The position numbers and the translations under genes were made by a program. The notes under the pieces are model-generated. The model saw only the letters and a program-made list of their open reading frames with translations. It was not told the origin of the DNA and did no database searches. Shown here piece after piece: positions 29,514 through 40,254 of a stretch of 64,000 nucleotides of DNA. Origin of the DNA: Rugosibacter sp. (GTDB lineage Bacteria > Pseudomonadota > Gammaproteobacteria > Burkholderiales > Rhodocyclaceae); the NCBI GenBank assembly GCA_030645365.1, contig JAUSMB010000068.1, positions 1 through 64,000 of the forward strand. Direction: 5' to 3'. Position 1 is the first letter of the stretch; each line of letters begins with the position of its first letter.

Positions 29514-30569
29514 TTACAGTGCCGCCAAGACAGCGTCACCCATTGCTCTAGTACCCACCATACGGAGCCCGGTCTCGGCAATATCAGCGGTTCGATAGCC
29601 CTGTGCCAGCACTTTTTTCACGGCAGATTCAATGCGCAGCGCCTCATCATTCAGCCCAAAACTAAAGCGCAACATCATGGCCGCAGAAAGAATGGTGGCG
29701 AGCGGATTTGCCACGCCTTTGCCTGCGATATCAGGTGCCGAGCCATGAATTGGCTCGTATAAGCCGAAATTATTTTCGTTCAGAGAAGCCGAAGGCAACA
29801 GGCCAATCGAGCCCGTCAACATCGATGCCTCGTCGGAAAGGATATCGCCAAACATATTGCCCGTCACCATGACATCAAACTGTTTGGGGTTTTTCAGCAA
29901 TTGCATTGCCGCGTTATCCACGTAGATGTGACTTAATTCGACATCAGGGTATTCCGCACCCACGGCAATCACGACTTCGCGCCAAAGCTGCATGGTATCC
30001 AGCACATTGGCCTTATCCACCGAACACAAACGTTTGCTGCGCTTTCTTGCCGCCTGAAATGCGACATGTGCCACACGCTGAATCTCTGGTTCAGAATAGC
30101 GCATCGTGTCAAACCCTTCACGGACACCATTTTCCAAAGTGCGAATACCGCGCGGTTGTCCAAAATAAATGTCACCTGTGAGCTCCCGAATGATCAGAAG
30201 ATCCAAACCGGCAACAATCTCTGGGCGCAGCGTTGATGCATGCACTAATTCAGGATAGACCAGTGCAGGACGAAAGTTGGCAAATAGATTGAATGCCTTG
30301 CGCAAACCCAGAATCGCCTGCTCAGGGCGCAACTCGCGCGGCAAGGTATCCAATGAAAAATCGCCCACCGCACCAAATAAAATGGCATCTGACTGCTGTG
30401 CCAGCTTAAGTGTTGCCTCGGGTAGTGGATGCCCCGATGCCCGGTAACCTGCGCCGCCTACCGGCGCTTCTTCTGTCTCAAAGGACAGATCAAGGGCGCG
30501 CAATACGCGCAACGCTTCTGTCGTGATTTCGGGGCCAATCCCGTCACCAGGGAGAACACAAATCTTCAT
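29514..30569 (-). CDS. leuB: 3-isopropylmalate dehydrogenase
   Basis: A 351-residue beta-decarboxylating dehydrogenase of leucine synthesis. Visible: LPGDGIGPE near the start, the substrate-binding [10 protein letters not shown] loop, [15 protein letters not shown] and the [10 protein letters not shown] adenosine-binding motif. It follows leuD by 12 bases. Confidence 0.97.
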   Translation of the reverse strand: MKICVLPGDGIGPEITTEALRVLRALDLSFETEEAPVGGAGYRASGHPLPEATLKLAQQSDAILFGAVGDFSLDTLPRELRPEQAILGLRKAFNLFANFRPALVYPELVHASTLRPEIVAGLDLLIIRELTGDIYFGQPRGIRTLENGVREGFDTMRYSEPEIQRVAHVAFQAARKRSKRLCSVDKANVLDTMQLWREVVIAVGAEYPDVELSHIYVDNAAMQLLKNPKQFDVMVTGNMFGDILSDEASMLTGSIGLLPSASLNENNFGLYEPIHGSAPDIAGKGVANPLATILSAAMMLRFSFGLNDEALRIESAVKKVLAQGYRTADIAETGLRMVGTRAMGDAVLAAL

Positions 30570-30581
30570 TACGTTATTCCT

Positions 30582-31220
30582 CTAGGCGAAAAGCCAGGGT
30601 TGTTCGATACGTCGTTGCACTTCAAATGCACGGATTTTTTCTGCATGCCGCAAAGTCAGACCAATATCGTCCCAGCCATTGAGCAAACACTCTTTGCGAA
30701 AGGCATCCACGACAAAAGGAATTTCATGTCCGTCAGGCCGCCTTACCACTTGCGCAGCAAGATCAACTGTTATGCGAAATCCAGGTGTGCTCTGCGTTAA
30801 AAGAAAGAGCGCATCGATCTCGGCTTTTGGCAACAAAATAGGCAATAGCCCATTCTTAAAGCAATTGTTGAAAAAGATGTCGGCAAACGATTCACCCAAA
30901 ATGGCGCGGAAACCAAAATCCTGCAATGCCCACGGCGCATGCTCACGCGAAGAACCACAGCCGAAATTACTCCGCACCAGAAGAATCGACGCGCCTTGAT
31001 AACGTTGCTGGTTGAGGATGAAGTCCGGATTTTTAATGCGATTTGCGTTATCCATACCCGGCTCGCCATGATCCAGATAACGCCATTCATCGAACGCATT
31101 CGGGCCAAACCCTGAGCGCTTGATCGATTTCAGGAACTGCTTAGGAATAATGGCGTCGGTATCAACATTGGCACGATCCAGCGGCACAACCAATCCTTCA
31201 TGAGTAGTAAATTTTTCCAT
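30582..31220 (-). CDS. leuD: 3-isopropylmalate dehydratase small subunit
   Basis: A 212-residue swivelling-domain subunit that pairs with LeuC to isomerise 2-isopropylmalate. The start [24 protein letters not shown] and the [15 protein letters not shown] motif are diagnostic. It is separated from leuC by a small lipoprotein gene. Confidence 0.97.
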   Translation of the reverse strand: MEKFTTHEGLVVPLDRANVDTDAIIPKQFLKSIKRSGFGPNAFDEWRYLDHGEPGMDNANRIKNPDFILNQQRYQGASILLVRSNFGCGSSREHAPWALQDFGFRAILGESFADIFFNNCFKNGLLPILLPKAEIDALFLLTQSTPGFRITVDLAAQVVRRPDGHEIPFVVDAFRKECLLNGWDDIGLTLRHAEKIRAFEVQRRIEQPWLFA

Positions 31221-31228
31221 GACATTGA

Positions 31229-31348
31229 TTACTTGGTCGATTTTTGAATTGCCTCACCGCCCCGTTCAATATCCTTGCCAATCCCTTGAACTGTATTACA
31301 GGCAGCAAGCAGAGCAATTAAAATAAAGGCTGTCAAAATACGCACCAT
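31229..31348 (-). CDS. Entericidin-like small lipoprotein
   Basis: A 39-residue peptide: hydrophobic signal ([14 protein letters not shown]) with a lipobox LLAAC, then [20 protein letters not shown]. Cysteine followed by NTVQG-GKDI--GG--I is the hallmark of entericidin A/B-type lipoproteins, which are membrane-attached and in enterobacteria form an antidote/toxin pair. The ATG has a perfect AGGAGG five bases upstream, so the gene is well supported despite its size. It lies between leuC and leuD in the same direction. Only one copy is present. Confidence 0.85.
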   Translation of the reverse strand: MVRILTAFILIALLAACNTVQGIGKDIERGGEAIQKSTK

Positions 31349-31399
31349 GAGTTCCTCCTAGTCTTGAGTGGATTGGGATAAAAAATTCAGCTTGAAAAA

Positions 31400-32809
31400 C
31401 TAACTTGTCAATTCACGAACATCGGAAAAATGTCCTGCAATCGCTGCGGCCACGGCCATGGCTGGGCTCAGCAAATGCGTACGGCCTCCATTGCCCTGTC
31501 GCCCTTCAAAATTTCGATTCGAAGTTGAAGCACAGCGTTCACCAGGTAACAGCCGGTCATCATTCATGGCCAAGCACATTGAGCAACCCGGTTGCCGCCA
31601 CTCAAAGCCGGCAGCCAGAAAAATCTTGTCCAGCCCTTCCGCTTCGGCCTGATGCTTGACCAAGCCAGAACCTGGCACAACCAATGCAAGTTTGATATTA
31701 GCTGCTACATGACGGCCCTTGGCTACAGCCGCCGCCACACGTAAATCTTCAATGCGTGAATTCGTGCACGAGCCAATGAATACTTTATCAATCATGATCT
31801 GATTGATAGGGGTATGTGGCACTAACCCCATATATTCAAGCGCGCGCGCAACGCCCTCCCGCTTCACCGGGTCACTGAAATCCTCTGGTGCAGGGACTCT
31901 TCCTTCAATGCTTGCCACCATTTCAGGCGACGTACCCCAGGTCACCTGAGGCGCGATTTCACTCGCATCGAGTTCCACCACCGCATCAAATGGCGCATCC
32001 GCATCCGAAATCAAGGTGCGCCAATAGGCAGTTGCTTTCTCCCAATCCGCTGCTTTGGGAGAAAAAGTGCGCCCCTTAAGGTATTCGATCGCTGTCTCAT
32101 CGACGGCGACAAAACCCACCCGAGCACCGGCTTCGATAGCCATATTGCAAACTGTCATGCGTCCTTCCATTGACAGCGCACGTATCGCAGACCCGCCAAA
32201 TTCAATGGCATAACCCGTACCGCCTGCGGTACCGATCTTGCCAATCAAGGCCAGAACAATATCTTTCGCCGTCACGCCAGCGCCGACTTTTCCCTCAATC
32301 TTGATCAGCATGGCCTTGGATTTTTTCTGCAACAGGCATTGCGTGGCCAAGACATGCTCGACTTCTGATGTACCGATGCCGTGCGCCAGGCAAGCAAACG
32401 CCCCATGGGTTGATGTGTGCGAGTCACCGCATACCACGGTCATGCCGGGTAGCGTGGCACCCTGCTCCGGGCCGATCACATGCACAATCCCTTGGCGTTT
32501 ATCCTTGAATGGAAAATACGCTAACGCACCCACTTCATGAATGTTGGCATCAAGTGTTTCTACCTGTTGTCGCGAAACCGGGTCTTGAATTCCTTTTTCC
32601 CAGTGATCGGTTGGCGTGTTGTGGTCAGCGGTTGCGACAATGGACGAAACGCGCCAAGGCTTGCGACCAGCAAGCTTTAATCCTTCAAATGCTTGCGGGC
32701 TCGTGACCTCATGTACCAAATGGCGATCAATATAAAGCAGCGCAGTACCATCCGCTTCCGTGTGGACCACGTGATTTTCCCAGAGTTTGTCGTAAAGCGT
32801 TTTAGACAT
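31400..32809 (-). CDS. leuC: 3-isopropylmalate dehydratase large subunit
   Basis: A 469-residue aconitase-family subunit with a 4Fe-4S cluster. Cluster cysteines are in [11 protein letters not shown] and the later CSMCLAMN pair. Substrate-binding [11 protein letters not shown] is present. A dispersed repeat copy at 32280-32291 is read as [11 protein letters not shown] in a position where the family has similar residues. Confidence 0.97.
   Translation of the reverse strand: MSKTLYDKLWENHVVHTEADGTALLYIDRHLVHEVTSPQAFEGLKLAGRKPWRVSSIVATADHNTPTDHWEKGIQDPVSRQQVETLDANIHEVGALAYFPFKDKRQGIVHVIGPEQGATLPGMTVVCGDSHTSTHGAFACLAHGIGTSEVEHVLATQCLLQKKSKAMLIKIEGKVGAGVTAKDIVLALIGKIGTAGGTGYAIEFGGSAIRALSMEGRMTVCNMAIEAGARVGFVAVDETAIEYLKGRTFSPKAADWEKATAYWRTLISDADAPFDAVVELDASEIAPQVTWGTSPEMVASIEGRVPAPEDFSDPVKREGVARALEYMGLVPHTPINQIMIDKVFIGSCTNSRIEDLRVAAAVAKGRHVAANIKLALVVPGSGLVKHQAEAEGLDKIFLAAGFEWRQPGCSMCLAMNDDRLLPGERCASTSNRNFEGRQGNGGRTHLLSPAMAVAAAIAGHFSDVRELTS
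32268..32291 (+). repeat. Dispersed repeat inside leuC
   Basis: Exact core at 32280-32291, preceded by GCCGT and a partly changed arm (CACGCCA). leuC reads it as KVGAG. Confidence 0.8.
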
Positions 32810-32837
32810 GATTTGAGAGATGATTTAAAGCGGCTGA

Positions 32838-33989
32838 TTATCGCACAACCGGCTTGTCTGAACTAGCCGGAACGCCATACCAGACCAAGCAAAACCCGAT
32901 GAGGGCCAACAGGGCAAACACGCTAAATGTGATTGCCGACCCAGCACTTTCCCACAACGCTCCAGCAAGCAATCCACCGGTTAATCCACCCACACCATAA
33001 GCCACACTGCCATAAATTGCCTGCGCCCTGGCCTGTTGGCCTGAAGAAAACCACCGGTTAAGCGCCGCCATCGTCGCTACATGATGCACACCAAAAGTCG
33101 CGCCATGCAGACACTGTGCAAAAAGCAGCCAAATCAAGCTATCTACCTGCCAGCCAATAAGCATAAAGCGCAGAACCGCCAAAGCAAAGCAGAGCAGCAG
33201 CAGATGCCTTAAAGATATCCCCTGCGCAATGCGTGGCATCAGCAAAAATACAATGATTTCGGCTACCACACCCAGCGTCCAGAGCAAACCCACCATCGTT
33301 TTGCCATAGCCATGCGCCACCAGATGAATCGAATAAAAAACATACAAGGCACCGTGTGCCGCAATCATGAATAATCCGGCGACCAGCAAAAACACTACCT
33401 TCGGTTGACTCAGCACCATCCGCAAGGAAGACGCAGTGTGGATTGCCCCAGAAACCGCCTCTTTCAGCAGTAAAGCGCTGAAGACAGTGCCTAAAAGTAA
33501 CGCCCAGCTAACCCATAACAACAGAGTTATCGGCACGATGTCCAGTAGCCACCCCATACCTAGTACAGCAAAAATAAACCCTACCGAACCCCAGAGCCTG
33601 ATTCGTCCATAACGCTCCGGATGATCGGTCAGATGCGCTAACGTTAGCGCCTCAACCAACGGCAAAGACGCACTCCAGAAAAAATGCAAGATGGTCAAAC
33701 TCAGTAATAAACCAAGAAAATCCCGGGTCAAAAAGATCGCAGAAAAACTAACCAATGCGGCGCCGAGCGACATGACCACTATTTTCACCCGCTGTCCTGT
33801 ATGGTCTGCCAGCCAGCCCCAAAACATGGGTGCCACAAGACGGATCATTTGCCCCAAAGACATCAATACCGCAATGCGCCCGGCAGACATCGCGAGAGAC
33901 TGCAAATACAGGCTGAAATAGGGCTGAAAAACGCCAACAAAGGCAAAGTACCAAAAGTACCATGCTGACAGGCAGCGGGATTGATTCAT
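32838..33989 (-). CDS. MFS transporter, phenylpropionate-permease (HcaT)-like
   Basis: A 383-residue protein with about twelve transmembrane helices. It starts SAWYFWYFAFVGVFQPYFSLYLQSL, typical of the MFS_1_like / HcaT group, and has WGWLADHTGQRVK as the loop 2-3 motif and YGRIRLWGSVGFI. Substrate is unknown. It lies between aroC and leuC; nothing in the context defines the substrate. Confidence 0.8.
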   Translation of the reverse strand: MNQSRCLSAWYFWYFAFVGVFQPYFSLYLQSLAMSAGRIAVLMSLGQMIRLVAPMFWGWLADHTGQRVKIVVMSLGAALVSFSAIFLTRDFLGLLLSLTILHFFWSASLPLVEALTLAHLTDHPERYGRIRLWGSVGFIFAVLGMGWLLDIVPITLLLWVSWALLLGTVFSALLLKEAVSGAIHTASSLRMVLSQPKVVFLLVAGLFMIAAHGALYVFYSIHLVAHGYGKTMVGLLWTLGVVAEIIVFLLMPRIAQGISLRHLLLLCFALAVLRFMLIGWQVDSLIWLLFAQCLHGATFGVHHVATMAALNRWFSSGQQARAQAIYGSVAYGVGGLTGGLLAGALWESAGSAITFSVFALLALIGFCLVWYGVPASSDKPVVR

Positions 33990-33997
33990 AGGCGCGC

Positions 33998-34018
33998 TCG
34001 CGGGCCTTTCACCCGCGA
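33998..34018. other. Hairpin between aroC and the MFS gene
   Basis: TCGCGGG and CCCGCGA form a 7-bp stem with a 7-base loop in the 36-base gap. There is no T-run. It may reduce readthrough or protect an mRNA end. Confidence 0.3.
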
Positions 34019-34025
34019 TGCTTGA

Positions 34026-35144
34026 TCAAGTTTTCGTTGATCGGTGGCCGACCTGCGCCGGAATTTTTGGCGTTGGACAACTCACATCCGCACACTGCGC
34101 ACGATGATGCAAAGCGGCATTGATCAGCACAAGGGCGAGCATCGCTTCGGCAATGGGGGTCGCGCGAATGCCAACGCACGGGTCGTGACGGCCATAGGTT
34201 TCAACCATGACGGGTTGCCCTGCAAGATCAATCGATCGGCGGGGCAAACGCAAGCTGGATGTTGGCTTGACTGCCATATTAACCAGCACATCCTGACCAG
34301 TCGAAATGCCCCCTAATACACCACCGGCATGGTTGGTGAGGAAGCCATCAGGCGTTAACTCATCTCCATGCACGCTGCCCTTTTGCGTCACAGCGTCAAA
34401 ACCTGCGCCTATTTCTACGGCTTTCACCGCGTTGATGCCCATCATGGCATAGGCAATGTCAGCATCCAGACGACCATAAACAGGATCCCCCCAGCCCACG
34501 GGCACCCCACGTGCAATGACGGTGATTTTTGCACCCGCCGAATCACCCGACTTACGCAAGGCATCCATGTAACTTTCTAATTGCGGCACGATGGCCGCAT
34601 TCGGCGCAAAAAATGGATTGTTATCAATCGCGGCTTCGTCTTGCCAGGGGATTTCAATGTCACCTAGTTGCGCCATCCAGCCGCGCACGCTGACGCCATA
34701 GCGTTCCAACAACCATTTGCGTGCGACAGCCCCGGCAGCAACCCGTACCGCAGTCTCGCGTGCCGACGAGCGACCGCCGCCACGATAGTCGCGAATACCG
34801 TATTTTTGCCAATAGGTGTAATCCGCATGGCCGGGACGAAAGGTTGTGGCGATATTGCCGTAATCCTTGCTGCGCTGATCTTCATTGCGAATCAACAAGG
34901 CGATCGGCGTTCCCGTGGTGCGCCCTTCGAACACACCAGACAGTATCTCCACCGTATCTGATTCACGACGTTGCGTGACGTGGCGTGACATCCCCGGCTT
35001 GCGCCGATCCAATTCCACTTGAATGTCAGCCGCAGTAATTTCAAGGCCTGGCGGGCAACCGTCGATGACACAACCCAGCGCAGGGCCATGCGATTCACCA
35101 AAAGAAGTGACACAAAAAAGGGAACCAAAACTATTGCCGGACAT
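34026..35144 (-). CDS. aroC: Chorismate synthase
   Basis: A 372-residue FMN-dependent enzyme making chorismate from EPSP. Signatures [27 protein letters not shown] and [12 protein letters not shown] are intact. It is the precursor supplier for the trp genes downstream. Confidence 0.97.
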   Translation of the reverse strand: MSGNSFGSLFCVTSFGESHGPALGCVIDGCPPGLEITAADIQVELDRRKPGMSRHVTQRRESDTVEILSGVFEGRTTGTPIALLIRNEDQRSKDYGNIATTFRPGHADYTYWQKYGIRDYRGGGRSSARETAVRVAAGAVARKWLLERYGVSVRGWMAQLGDIEIPWQDEAAIDNNPFFAPNAAIVPQLESYMDALRKSGDSAGAKITVIARGVPVGWGDPVYGRLDADIAYAMMGINAVKAVEIGAGFDAVTQKGSVHGDELTPDGFLTNHAGGVLGGISTGQDVLVNMAVKPTSSLRLPRRSIDLAGQPVMVETYGRHDPCVGIRATPIAEAMLALVLINAALHHRAQCADVSCPTPKIPAQVGHRSTKT

Positions 35145-35216
35145 AATTTATAAATGGCCTTGAAAGCGCGCAAATGACTGAAAAATAGTGCTGCGAAGTC
35201 TACCATGCGCACTGCC

Positions 35217-35240
35217 GCCGTATCACCAGCGCCGACTTTT
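35217..35240 (+). repeat. Dispersed repeat, full-length intergenic copy
   Basis: Same 24 bases as the copy at 5133: GCCGTATCACC then AGCGCCGACTTTT. Core at 35229-35240, between fadD and aroC. Confidence 0.85.
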
Positions 35241-35261
35241 AAAACGCGCTAACCCTGAAAT

Positions 35262-36932
35262 CTATGCCTGACTTTTAAGTGCTCGACGAAGAATTTTACC
35301 CACATTGGATTTTGGTAATTCACTCCGAAACTCAATCTGATGAGGCACCTTGTATGCCACCAGTGTTTTGCGGCAATGAGCAACAAGCGCCTCGACCGTC
35401 AACGCCGCATCACGTTTAACCACAAATGCTTTAACAGCTTCACCAGAATGCCCATCCGGCACACCAATAACAGCAACTTCCCTCACCCCGGGGTGAAGCG
35501 CAAGCACATCCTCGACTTCATTTGGAAATACCTTAAAACCAGAGACAACAATCAAGTCCTTTTTGCGATCCACAATGCGCACAAAACCTTTGGCATCCAC
35601 CATTGCAATATCACCGGTGCGTATAAATCCATCCAGCATCATGACTTTTGCAGTTTCTTCCGGTTGTCGCCAATAACCTGCCATCACTTGCGGACCGCTG
35701 ATGCAAAGCTCACCTGCCTCGCCTAATGGCAAATCATTTCCGGCATCGTCACGAATCGCAATATCGGTTGAAGGTAATGGCAAACCGATGGAGCCATTAA
35801 ATTCGGCAAGATTAAGCGGATTAATGCTTACCGCGGGCGAGGTTTCCGTCAATCCGTAGGCTTCAGTCAAGGCAACCTTGGTCGTTGCCTGCCAACGTAT
35901 TGCAACGGCTTTTTGTACCGCCATGCCACCGCCTAGTGCTATGCGCAAGTGACTGAAATCGAGCTGGGCAAATTTGGGGGAATCAAGCAAAGCGTTGAAC
36001 AGCGTATTGACCCCAGTTAACGCAGTGAATTTGTACTTTGCCAAGATGTTAACAAAACCCGCCATATCACGCGGGTTGGTGATCAGCACATTGGCTGCGC
36101 CCAGCGCCACAAATGTCAAGCAATTCGCCGTTAAAGCGAACACGTGATATAGCGGTAAAGCCGTAATGACAATCTGCGGCCCTTCGCCAAGATAGGGCTT
36201 GATCCAAGCCTTTGCCTGCAGAAGATTCGCCACCAAATTACGCTGCGTTAGCATCGCGCCTTTGGAAACCCCCGTGGTCCCGCCCGTGTATTGCAGAAAG
36301 GCAATATCGTCATGCGCAAGTGGCACGGGCGCAGGCGCTGGCTGAACGTCAGCCCCTTTGCGCAGCGCGACAGCCAAGTTGACAGCACCCGGCAACGTCC
36401 ATGCGGGAACCATTTTTTTAATATGCTTGACCACGAAATTGAGAGTCCACCCTTTGACAGGACCTAGAAAATCACCTAACTGCGTCGTCAGGATATGCTT
36501 TACTGGTGTACGGGCAACGACCTCTTGCAGCACATGGGCAAAATTTTCGAGGATAACAATGGTTTGGGCATCCGCATCCTTGAGCTGATGCTCAAGTTCA
36601 GCTGCGGTGTACAGCGGGTTGCAATTAACAACCACGCACCCCGCTCGCAGCACCCCAAACAAACACACGGGGTATTGCAGAACATTCGGCATCATCAGAA
36701 CAATGCGATCGCCTTTTTTTAACCCCAGAACCCCTTGCAGGTAAGTGGCAAAATCGCGTGACATGTGATCCAGCTGCGTATAGCTAATGCCTTTCCCCAT
36801 ACAGATGAACGCTGTGCGATCACCGTACAGGCGCACACTTTCATCCAAAACATCAATGAGTGACGCGTAGGCATTAACATCAATTTCCGCAGGCACTCCC
36901 GCGGGATAGCTTTTAAGCCAGACTCGCTCCAT
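35262..36932 (-). CDS. fadD: Long-chain fatty acid--CoA ligase
   Basis: A 556-residue adenylate-forming enzyme. ATP/AMP-binding signature YTGGTTGVSKGAM, EAYGLTETSP, and the C-terminal lysine region ELPKSNVGKILRR are present. It activates fatty acids to acyl-CoA at the membrane. Length and sequence fit FadD; a medium-chain ligase is possible. Confidence 0.9.
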   Translation of the reverse strand: MERVWLKSYPAGVPAEIDVNAYASLIDVLDESVRLYGDRTAFICMGKGISYTQLDHMSRDFATYLQGVLGLKKGDRIVLMMPNVLQYPVCLFGVLRAGCVVVNCNPLYTAAELEHQLKDADAQTIVILENFAHVLQEVVARTPVKHILTTQLGDFLGPVKGWTLNFVVKHIKKMVPAWTLPGAVNLAVALRKGADVQPAPAPVPLAHDDIAFLQYTGGTTGVSKGAMLTQRNLVANLLQAKAWIKPYLGEGPQIVITALPLYHVFALTANCLTFVALGAANVLITNPRDMAGFVNILAKYKFTALTGVNTLFNALLDSPKFAQLDFSHLRIALGGGMAVQKAVAIRWQATTKVALTEAYGLTETSPAVSINPLNLAEFNGSIGLPLPSTDIAIRDDAGNDLPLGEAGELCISGPQVMAGYWRQPEETAKVMMLDGFIRTGDIAMVDAKGFVRIVDRKKDLIVVSGFKVFPNEVEDVLALHPGVREVAVIGVPDGHSGEAVKAFVVKRDAALTVEALVAHCRKTLVAYKVPHQIEFRSELPKSNVGKILRRALKSQA

Positions 36933-36968
36933 TGCCGTCTCCTCTTTGGCAAAGAGTCTAGGCCAGAA

Positions 36969-37415
36969 TCAGTCCGTTTTTTCTTCGGGCCAGTTTCGAA
37001 TATAAGCTTTTAACATCTTGTTTTCGAATCCCTGCTCTTCCAGCACCGCTTTTGCTACATCATGAAATGAGACAACGCCCATCAGCGTATCCGCTTCCAT
37101 GACAGGAAGATAACGTTGGTGATGCTCAACCATCACGCGGCGTAATTCGTCCATTTCCATTTCAGGGCTGGCGCAAAAAGGCTTGGCGACCATCACTTTG
37201 TCAACAGTCACCTCCTGCCATGCTCCACCATGTGCATGCACAGCATTTAATACCTCGCGAAACGTCAGCATGCCCGCCATTTTGCCCTGCGCAAAACACA
37301 CCAGGGAACCAACATCCTGCTCGGTCATGATGGCAATTGCCTCAACCAGAGTGCGCTCAGGCGAAATGGTGTAGAGCACAGTACCCTTAATCGCAAGAAT
37401 TTCCTTAACTTGCAT
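36969..37415 (-). CDS. CBS domain-containing protein
   Basis: A 148-residue protein consisting of a tandem CBS pair: residues about 1-60 (LYTISPERTLVEAIAIMTEQDVGSL) and 75-135 (RRVMVEHHQRYLPVMEADTLMGVVSFHDV). Such modules bind adenine nucleotides and regulate partners. The start at 37415 has a GGAAGGGGGAAGC leader. No partner is evident. Confidence 0.88.
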   Translation of the reverse strand: MQVKEILAIKGTVLYTISPERTLVEAIAIMTEQDVGSLVCFAQGKMAGMLTFREVLNAVHAHGGAWQEVTVDKVMVAKPFCASPEMEMDELRRVMVEHHQRYLPVMEADTLMGVVSFHDVAKAVLEEQGFENKMLKAYIRNWPEEKTD

Positions 37416-37499
37416 GCTTCCCCCTTCCAGAAAATTAGTTCTTAAAGTTACCGCCGATGCACGCCAAATCAATACGAGTAGTCACACTACTGAATTAGC

Positions 37500-37823
37500 T
37501 TAGCGCTCCAGCTTTGCAAGCTTGCCTGGTACTTTCAACCATTCATCCGCGTCTGCTGGTGGCTCCTTGCGTTGCGTAATAACAGGCCATATTTGTGCCA
37601 ACTCTGCATTGATTTGTATCAACTTCACCTGAACTGCAGGAACATCATCTTCGGCAAAAATCGCTTCTGCAGGACACTCGGCTACACATAGTGTGCAATC
37701 GATACATTCATCCGGATCGATCACAAGAAAATTAGGCCCTTCATGAAAGCAATCTACCGGGCAAACATCCACGCAATCCGTATATTTACATTTGATACAC
37801 GCTTCGGTTACTACATAAGTCAT
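37500..37823 (-). CDS. fdxA: 7Fe ferredoxin FdxA
   Basis: A 107-residue ferredoxin. Cys9, Cys17 and Cys50 fit a 3Fe-4S cluster and Cys21, Cys40, Cys43 and Cys46 a 4Fe-4S cluster, as in Azotobacter-type ferredoxin I. The ATG at 37823 is preferred to the frame extending to 37877. It is divergent from trxA. It serves as a low-potential electron carrier. Confidence 0.95.
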   Translation of the reverse strand: MTYVVTEACIKCKYTDCVDVCPVDCFHEGPNFLVIDPDECIDCTLCVAECPAEAIFAEDDVPAVQVKLIQINAELAQIWPVITQRKEPPADADEWLKVPGKLAKLER

Positions 37824-38060
37824 AATAAACGCTCCAGTTTGAGTGATAAATGTATCACTGGGCAGCCTCTTTGGCACAGATAGAAAGTGATTCAGGGCAG
37901 TTTTTTACTGGCATTCCGGTTAACATTGTTATAAACGTTGTTGGCGTAATCTGCTTTAACTCTTTTGAACTTGCCTAAAAACTGCCGGGGTTTATTTTAC
38001 ACTCTCGCTTGTTTGCGGCTTGCAGACCATTAAGTTATTATTAAACATTTGAGGATTTTT

Positions 38061-38387
38061 ATGAGCGAACATATCATTCACGTCACCGACAGCACCTTTA
38101 AAAGCGAAGTGCTTGACTCGGCTGTGCCAACATTAGTTGATTTCTGGGCAGAGTGGTGTGGCCCTTGCAAAATGATTGCGCCTATTCTTGAAGATGCCGC
38201 AAAAGACTATGCCGGAAAATTGCGCATCGCTAAAATAAACATTGATGACAACCCCAAGACACCTGGCGAATTTGGAATTCGCGGCATTCCTACCCTGTTG
38301 TTGTTCAAAGGGGGCTCGATGGAAGCGCAAAAAGTGGGTGCTCTATCCAAGTCGCAACTGACAGCATTTATTGACAACAATCTCTGA
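38061..38387 (+). CDS. trxA: Thioredoxin
   Basis: A 108-residue thioredoxin with the redox motif WCGPC (Cys33, Cys36), then [14 protein letters not shown] with the conserved cis-proline. The ATG at 38061 gives the normal length and has GAGGATTTTT upstream. It is followed, after a 213-base gap, by rho, a conserved trxA-rho order. Confidence 0.97.
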   Translation: MSEHIIHVTDSTFKSEVLDSAVPTLVDFWAEWCGPCKMIAPILEDAAKDYAGKLRIAKINIDDNPKTPGEFGIRGIPTLLLFKGGSMEAQKVGALSKSQLTAFIDNNL

Positions 38388-38600
38388 CCTCGTTACATTG
38401 CGCCCTGCGGCTTGTTTTTGCCCGCTTGTAAATACGCACAAGTAAAAACCAATCATTATCGCTGTAACACCCCGGCCATTTCCCCCATGGCGTTCGGGCA
38501 CTAACGCACTTACCCTCCCCCACGTACGTACGCCCCTTTCGAATCATTCTTATCGTAGTGCCTTGTGCTACGACTCTTACGCAATTTACGCAGGTAGTCT

Positions 38601-39860
38601 ATGCATTTATCCGAACTTAAAGCACTTCATGTTAGCCAATTGCTTGAAATGGCTGACGCCAACCAAATTGAAAACGCCAACCGCTTTCGCAAGCAGGAGT
38701 TGATCTACGCCCTGCTCAAAAATCAAGCGGGTAAAAGTGAAGCAATTTTCGGAGATGGCGTATTAGAAATCCTGCCGGATGGCTTTGGCTTTTTACGCTC
38801 GCCTGAGTCTTCCTATCTTGCGACACCAGACGATATCTACATTAGCCCCAGCCAGGTTCGGCGCTTTAATTTACATTCTGGTGACACCATTGAAGGCGAG
38901 ATTCGAACGCCCAAAGAGGGCGAGCGCTACTTTGCCCTGGTCAAGGTTGACCGCGTCAATGGCGAATCCCCCGAGGTCGGCAAGCACAAGATACTGTTCG
39001 AGAATCTGACCCCGCTTCACCCAACAGAACACATGCTCCTCGAGCGCGATATTCGTACAGAAGAGAACATTACAAGTCGCATCATTGACATGATTGCGCC
39101 CATTGGCAAAGGCCAGCGTGGCCTGCTCGTAGCCAGTCCGAAAAGCGGAAAAACCGTGATGATGCAGCACATTGCACGCGCTATTACCGCCAACCATCCT
39201 GATGTTACTCTCATTGTTCTGCTGATCGACGAGCGCCCCGAAGAAGTCACCGAAATGACGCGCACCGTGAAGGGCGAAGTCATTGCCTCAACCTTCGACG
39301 AACCCGCTACGCGTCACGTACAAGTGGCCGAAATGGTCATCGAGAAAGCCAAGCGTCTGGTTGAGCACAAGAAAGACGTGGTAATTTTGCTGGATTCCAT
39401 CACCCGTCTGGCGCGCGCCTACAACACCGTACAACCCGCCTCCGGCAAAGTTCTCACAGGCGGTGTAGATGCTAATGCACTCCAAAAACCCAAACGTTTT
39501 TTTGGTGCCGCCCGCAATATTGAAGAAGGTGGCTCACTCACGATTATCGCCACCGCGCTAATTGAAACTGGCTCACGCATGGATGATGTGATTTATGAAG
39601 AATTCAAGGGGACAGGCAATATGGAAATCCACCTTGACCGTCGTATGGCCGAAAAACGGGTTTATCCGGCCATCAATGTCAATCGATCAGGTACCAGGCG
39701 TGAAGAACTGCTCTTGAAGCCTGATGTGCTGCAAAAAATGTGGGTCCTGCGCAAGCTTCTATACAACATGGACGACATGGAAGCAATGGAGTTTCTCCTG
39801 GATAAGGTCAAAGCCACCAAAAGCAATGGCGAATTTTTTGATGCAATGCGCAGAAGCTGA
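38601..39860 (+). CDS. rho: Transcription termination factor Rho
   Basis: A 419-residue hexameric RNA helicase. N-terminal Rho-N ([18 protein letters not shown]), the RNA-binding cold-shock-like domain ([12 protein letters not shown]), and the ATPase with P-loop SPKSGKTVM and [12 protein letters not shown] are visible. The leader from 38388 to 38600 has no gene; rho is autoregulated by attenuation in E. coli and the long leader is compatible with that. Confidence 0.98.
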   Translation: MHLSELKALHVSQLLEMADANQIENANRFRKQELIYALLKNQAGKSEAIFGDGVLEILPDGFGFLRSPESSYLATPDDIYISPSQVRRFNLHSGDTIEGEIRTPKEGERYFALVKVDRVNGESPEVGKHKILFENLTPLHPTEHMLLERDIRTEENITSRIIDMIAPIGKGQRGLLVASPKSGKTVMMQHIARAITANHPDVTLIVLLIDERPEEVTEMTRTVKGEVIASTFDEPATRHVQVAEMVIEKAKRLVEHKKDVVILLDSITRLARAYNTVQPASGKVLTGGVDANALQKPKRFFGAARNIEEGGSLTIIATALIETGSRMDDVIYEEFKGTGNMEIHLDRRMAEKRVYPAINVNRSGTRREELLLKPDVLQKMWVLRKLLYNMDDMEAMEFLLDKVKATKSNGEFFDAMRRS

Positions 39861-39889
39861 TTGCAAACATAGAAAAATTGACCGATAAT
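39861..39889 (+). promoter_or_regulatory. Sigma-70-type promoter for rpmE
   Basis: TTGCAA at 39861-39866, 17-base spacer, GATAAT at 39884-39889, starting right after the rho stop codon. Predicted start about 39896. Confidence 0.65.
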
Positions 39890-39901
39890 ACGAGCCCCTA
39901 C

Positions 39902-39924
39902 CGGTTCGCCAAATTCACGAACCG
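39902..39924 (+). promoter_or_regulatory. Leader hairpin of rpmE
   Basis: CGGTTCG at 39902-39908 pairs with CGAACCG at 39918-39924 around nine bases, within the predicted rpmE leader. Ribosomal protein L31 leaders are autoregulatory in several phyla; a role here is inference. Confidence 0.35.
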
Positions 39925-39959
39925 CACCGAATTAGTTAGCCGCACGAAAGGACTATGCA

Positions 39960-40169
39960 ATGAAAGAAGGCATCCACCCAAGCTACACCGAGATTGAAGT
40001 CACGTGTAGCTGTGGAAACAAATTCAACACCCGCTCAACCAGCGGTAAAGCACTGAACATAGAAGTCTGCTCGGTCTGCCATCCGTTCTATACCGGCAAA
40101 CAGAAGATTGTCGATACCGCTGGCCGTGTGGAGCGCTTCCGTCAGAAATACGCGAGAACAGCAGCCTGA
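39960..40169 (+). CDS. rpmE: 50S ribosomal protein L31
   Basis: A 69-residue ribosomal protein of the zinc-binding type, with Cys16, Cys18, Cys37 and Cys40. AAAGGAC precedes the start. Followed by a strong terminator. Confidence 0.97.
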   Translation: MKEGIHPSYTEIEVTCSCGNKFNTRSTSGKALNIEVCSVCHPFYTGKQKIVDTAGRVERFRQKYARTAA

Positions 40170-40201
40170 TTACGCTACATTCTGGCTTGTTTAAAATAAA
40201 T

Positions 40202-40229
40202 AAAAAAGCAGCCACCTGGCTGCTTTTTT
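40202..40229 (+). terminator. Rho-independent terminator of rpmE
   Basis: AAAAAAGCAGCCA pairs with TGGCTGCTTTTTT, giving a hairpin with flanking A- and T-runs that may work in both directions. Confidence 0.8.
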
Positions 40230-40254
40230 ATTTCCTGTCAGATAAGCTTATCGC

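Noticed and set aside
38388-38600. A leader peptide gene before rho
   Set aside because: The only short frame with an ATG (five codons at about 38488) has no ribosome site.
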